Source: Deltaproteobacteria bacterium (lineage in GTDB: Bacteria > Desulfobacterota > Desulfomonilia > UBA1062). From it: a stretch of 6,808 nt of DNA. Below, in pieces: positions 5,583-6,808 of this stretch. The notes below the pieces were generated by a model. That model ran no database searches and was not told where the DNA came from. It saw only the letters and a list, made by a program, of their open reading frames with translations. The number at the start of each line of letters is the position of its first letter. The stretch's first letter is position 1. The stretch spans positions 1 through 6,808 of the forward strand of contig JAGVNP010000264.1 of NCBI GenBank assembly GCA_020053185.1, given 5' to 3'. Position numbers and translations under genes: made by a program.

Positions 5583-6212
5583 ATGGAGGTTTTTTTGGAA
5601 GACAAGATAAAAGCAAATGCAGAGCTTGTTGTTAAGCAGCTAGGCCCTCTAAGCGGCTTTGAGTTTGGGTACAATGCGGATTCAGTCGCATGGGTTGATG
5701 GATTTATTGATTCACAGCGCAGCCGTACTGATATAGATAAGCCTGCAATTGACGGCCTTGTAAATATGCTGGGCTCGTTCTTAGGCGAAAGCATCATCCA
5801 ATGTTTTGGCGGAAAGTGGTGTTGTGTCGATGGCCAATGGTGCGTTAGTTTTTCAGATAAAGATGCTGCATATCCATTCAACCGGGTCAGCAAGCAGTTT
5901 GCTTATGGTGCTGAATATTCCATTAAGACTTTTTTTGAGCAGATCCCTGTTTTATTTAAAGATCACATAAAGAAAAATCAGGCAGCAGAAGATCAGCTCA
6001 AATTTTTCATTCAACAAGCTGAAGAAGCTTATGGCCGTATTTATGATGCCTATTCCGGGAGCGATCGTGCTGCTGCTTACAATGACTGCAAGGAGAGTAT
6101 GGCAGATGCCATTGGCCTGGCCCGCACTCTGGGGCTAACTGAAAAAGTGGCAGAACTGGAAAAGAAGCTGGAGCACTACAAGGCAGTATTCCGTTCACAG
6201 ATGAATTTTTGA
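5583..6212 (+). CDS. Conserved-looking hypothetical protein, Gly/Trp/Cys motifs and coiled-coil tail
   Basis: The 209-residue soluble protein has no signal peptide or clear membrane segment, and I cannot assign a function. The first 125 residues look like a compact domain: FGYNADSVAWVDGFIDSQR (28-46), LGSFLGESIIQCFGGKW (63-79), a Cys-rich turn CCVDGQWC (80-87), then YPFNRVSKQFAYGAEYSIKTFF (97-118). The LGxxLGExII...GGxW...PxxRV pattern loosely recalls DUF3806-like bacterial proteins, a weak match from memory. Residues 130-205 are charged and helical, with a likely coiled coil near 183-203. The start is ambiguous: the ATG at 5583 follows GAGG (5575-5578), but its own first bases form GGAGG (5585-5589), five bases before an in-frame TTG at 5595. 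It follows the thioesterase gene on the same strand after a repeat-filled gap and converges on the sulfatase-like gene. Confidence 0.82.
   Translation: MEVFLEDKIKANAELVVKQLGPLSGFEFGYNADSVAWVDGFIDSQRSRTDIDKPAIDGLVNMLGSFLGESIIQCFGGKWCCVDGQWCVSFSDKDAAYPFNRVSKQFAYGAEYSIKTFFEQIPVLFKDHIKKNQAAEDQLKFFIQQAEEAYGRIYDAYSGSDRAAAYNDCKESMADAIGLARTLGLTEKVAELEKKLEHYKAVFRSQMNF
5585..5589 (+). promoter_or_regulatory. Alternative Shine-Dalgarno for a TTG start of the unknown gene
   Basis: GGAGG overlaps the ATG at 5583 and lies five bases before an in-frame TTG at 5595. The stretch is a near duplication (GAGGTTTTATG, then GAGGTTTTTTTG), so either codon could start translation. The TTG start would shorten the protein by four residues. 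Confidence 0.4.
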
Positions 6213-6252
6213 TTATTACTAACCAGGGAGATGGGGTTTTTTATATTGGAAA

Positions 6253-6277
6253 GAGATCATGGTTTTTGTCTGATCTC
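6253..6277. terminator. Possible weak bidirectional terminator between convergent genes
   Basis: GAGATCA (6253-6259) and TGATCTC (6271-6277) form a perfect 7-bp stem with an 11-base loop. It lies between the stop of the unknown gene (6212) and the stop of the sulfatase-like gene (6288-6290), where a shared terminator is expected. No long T-run follows on either strand (only TTT on the minus strand), so intrinsic termination is uncertain. Confidence 0.35.
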
Positions 6278-6287
6278 GATATGACAA

Positions 6288-6808
6288 TTATACCTTTGGC
6301 CCTTTCATGATTCTCCACCATGCAATGCCGTGCATGGAATCGTAGAATTTTTTGAGCATTTTGACATCCGGAACAGTTTGCGGCAACGGTTTTCCTGATA
6401 GAGAGTGAACTTTTGTTTTCTCGCCCACTTCCACAAGATAATCCGGGCCGATAACAAAATTTAATCCAATGCCAAATGGTCTCTGCCTCGGATCAAGAAG
6501 ATCCTTGCCCATGGTGTGGTAACAAAAACCCTTGGGCGCTGCGAGTTCTACCAGGGTAGGGGTAATGTCAATATGACTGCCGGCAGCGCCAGGCGGAAGA
6601 GAAATTCCTTTCAATACGTCTTTTCCATACAAGACAAACGGAATTGCAGTCTTCTCGTATAGATCAGGGGTCTTGTTGATTTTTCTTCGTACTGCATTGT
6701 CAGCAGTGACTACAACTAGGGGGAGCTTGACTTTATGTTCAATAGCTTTTCCAAAATCACCTATGCATTTATCCATGTACCAGAAATGACCGAGTGCAAG
6801 AAAATCAA
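6288..6808 (-). CDS. Sulfatase / alkaline-phosphatase-superfamily protein, C-terminal part
   Basis: The frame is open from the right edge to a TAA at 6288-6290, so 172 C-terminal residues are visible and the N-terminal part is outside the window. The Met at 6776-6774 is internal: family sequence continues upstream of it as FLALGHFWYMDKCIGDF. Seen here are the superfamily metal-site motif VVVTADN (31-37 of the fragment), the IPFVLYGKDVL strand, and SHIDITPTLVEL (77-88), whose His is a conserved substrate/metal residue. TADN is the Asp-Asn pair typical of sulfatases; the LtaS-type phosphoglycerol transferases usually have Asp-His. The nucleophile region (Cys/Ser or Thr) is outside the window, so sulfatase and phosphotransferase activity cannot be separated. 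It converges on the unknown gene with a 75-base gap. Confidence 0.85.
   Translation of the reverse strand, partial: DFLALGHFWYMDKCIGDFGKAIEHKVKLPLVVVTADNAVRRKINKTPDLYEKTAIPFVLYGKDVLKGISLPPGAAGSHIDITPTLVELAAPKGFCYHTMGKDLLDPRQRPFGIGLNFVIGPDYLVEVGEKTKVHSLSGKPLPQTVPDVKMLKKFYDSMHGIAWWRIMKGPKV

Noticed and set aside
5450..5893. Minus-strand open frame of 147 codons overlapping the unknown gene
   Set aside because: It reads through the same repeat (LRFAQGDKWRR) and antisense to a better-supported coding frame; composition is not protein-like.
6288..6808. Assignment as lipoteichoic acid synthase (LtaS)
   Set aside because: The metal motif is TADN rather than the usual Asp-His form, the nucleophile and membrane regions are outside the window, and the repeat types suggest a Gram-negative lineage.

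Overview
The window is a bacterial chromosomal segment of moderate G+C content, judged by eye. Several features fit an anaerobic or metabolically versatile Gram-negative lineage such as Desulfobacterota or Nitrospirota: a URO-D/MtaA-like protein, a CxxCG hotdog thioesterase, and two kinds of dispersed palindromic repeat (GTCATTGCGA... and TGTCACCCTGAG...). This placement is an inference; no rRNA or other marker is present. Strong Shine-Dalgarno sequences precede most of the genes.

Layout. Positions 1-3730 hold a leftward run. Read in transcription order it contains an FKBP-type prolyl isomerase (3730-3281), an RluA-family pseudouridine synthase (3279-2434), a URO-D/MtaA-like protein (2417-1251), a CDF metal-efflux transporter (1159-185) and the first 26 codons of an unrecognised gene (79-1). 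The first three genes are separated by 1 and 16 bases and look like one operon. The gaps of 91 and 105 bases before the last two are compatible with read-through or with internal promoters. A 251-base divergent intergenic region (3731-3981) follows, with a leader hairpin, a small palindrome and a 71-base dispersed palindrome.

Rightward from 3982 are a carbon-nitrogen hydrolase (nitrilase superfamily, complete Glu-Lys-Cys triad) and, 37 bases on, a PaaI-type hotdog thioesterase; these look like a two-gene operon. Next comes a 151-base gap filled mostly by a second type of dispersed palindrome plus a partial tandem copy. It ends 13 bases before a 209-residue protein of unknown function with Gly/Trp/Cys-rich motifs. 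The right edge holds the C-terminal part of a leftward sulfatase/alkaline-phosphatase-superfamily protein that converges on the unknown gene.

Most genes are housekeeping (protein folding, RNA modification, metal homeostasis) or generic enzymes of unknown substrate. I see no phage, CRISPR, transposase, toxin-antitoxin or defence signature, and no convincing new multi-gene system. The points most worth a second look are the uncharacterised 5583-6212 gene, the two dispersed hairpin types placed just upstream of genes, the C-x3-C-x3-C-x3-C tail of the CDF transporter, and the URO-D-like protein with a His where corrinoid methyltransferases carry their last Cys zinc ligand.
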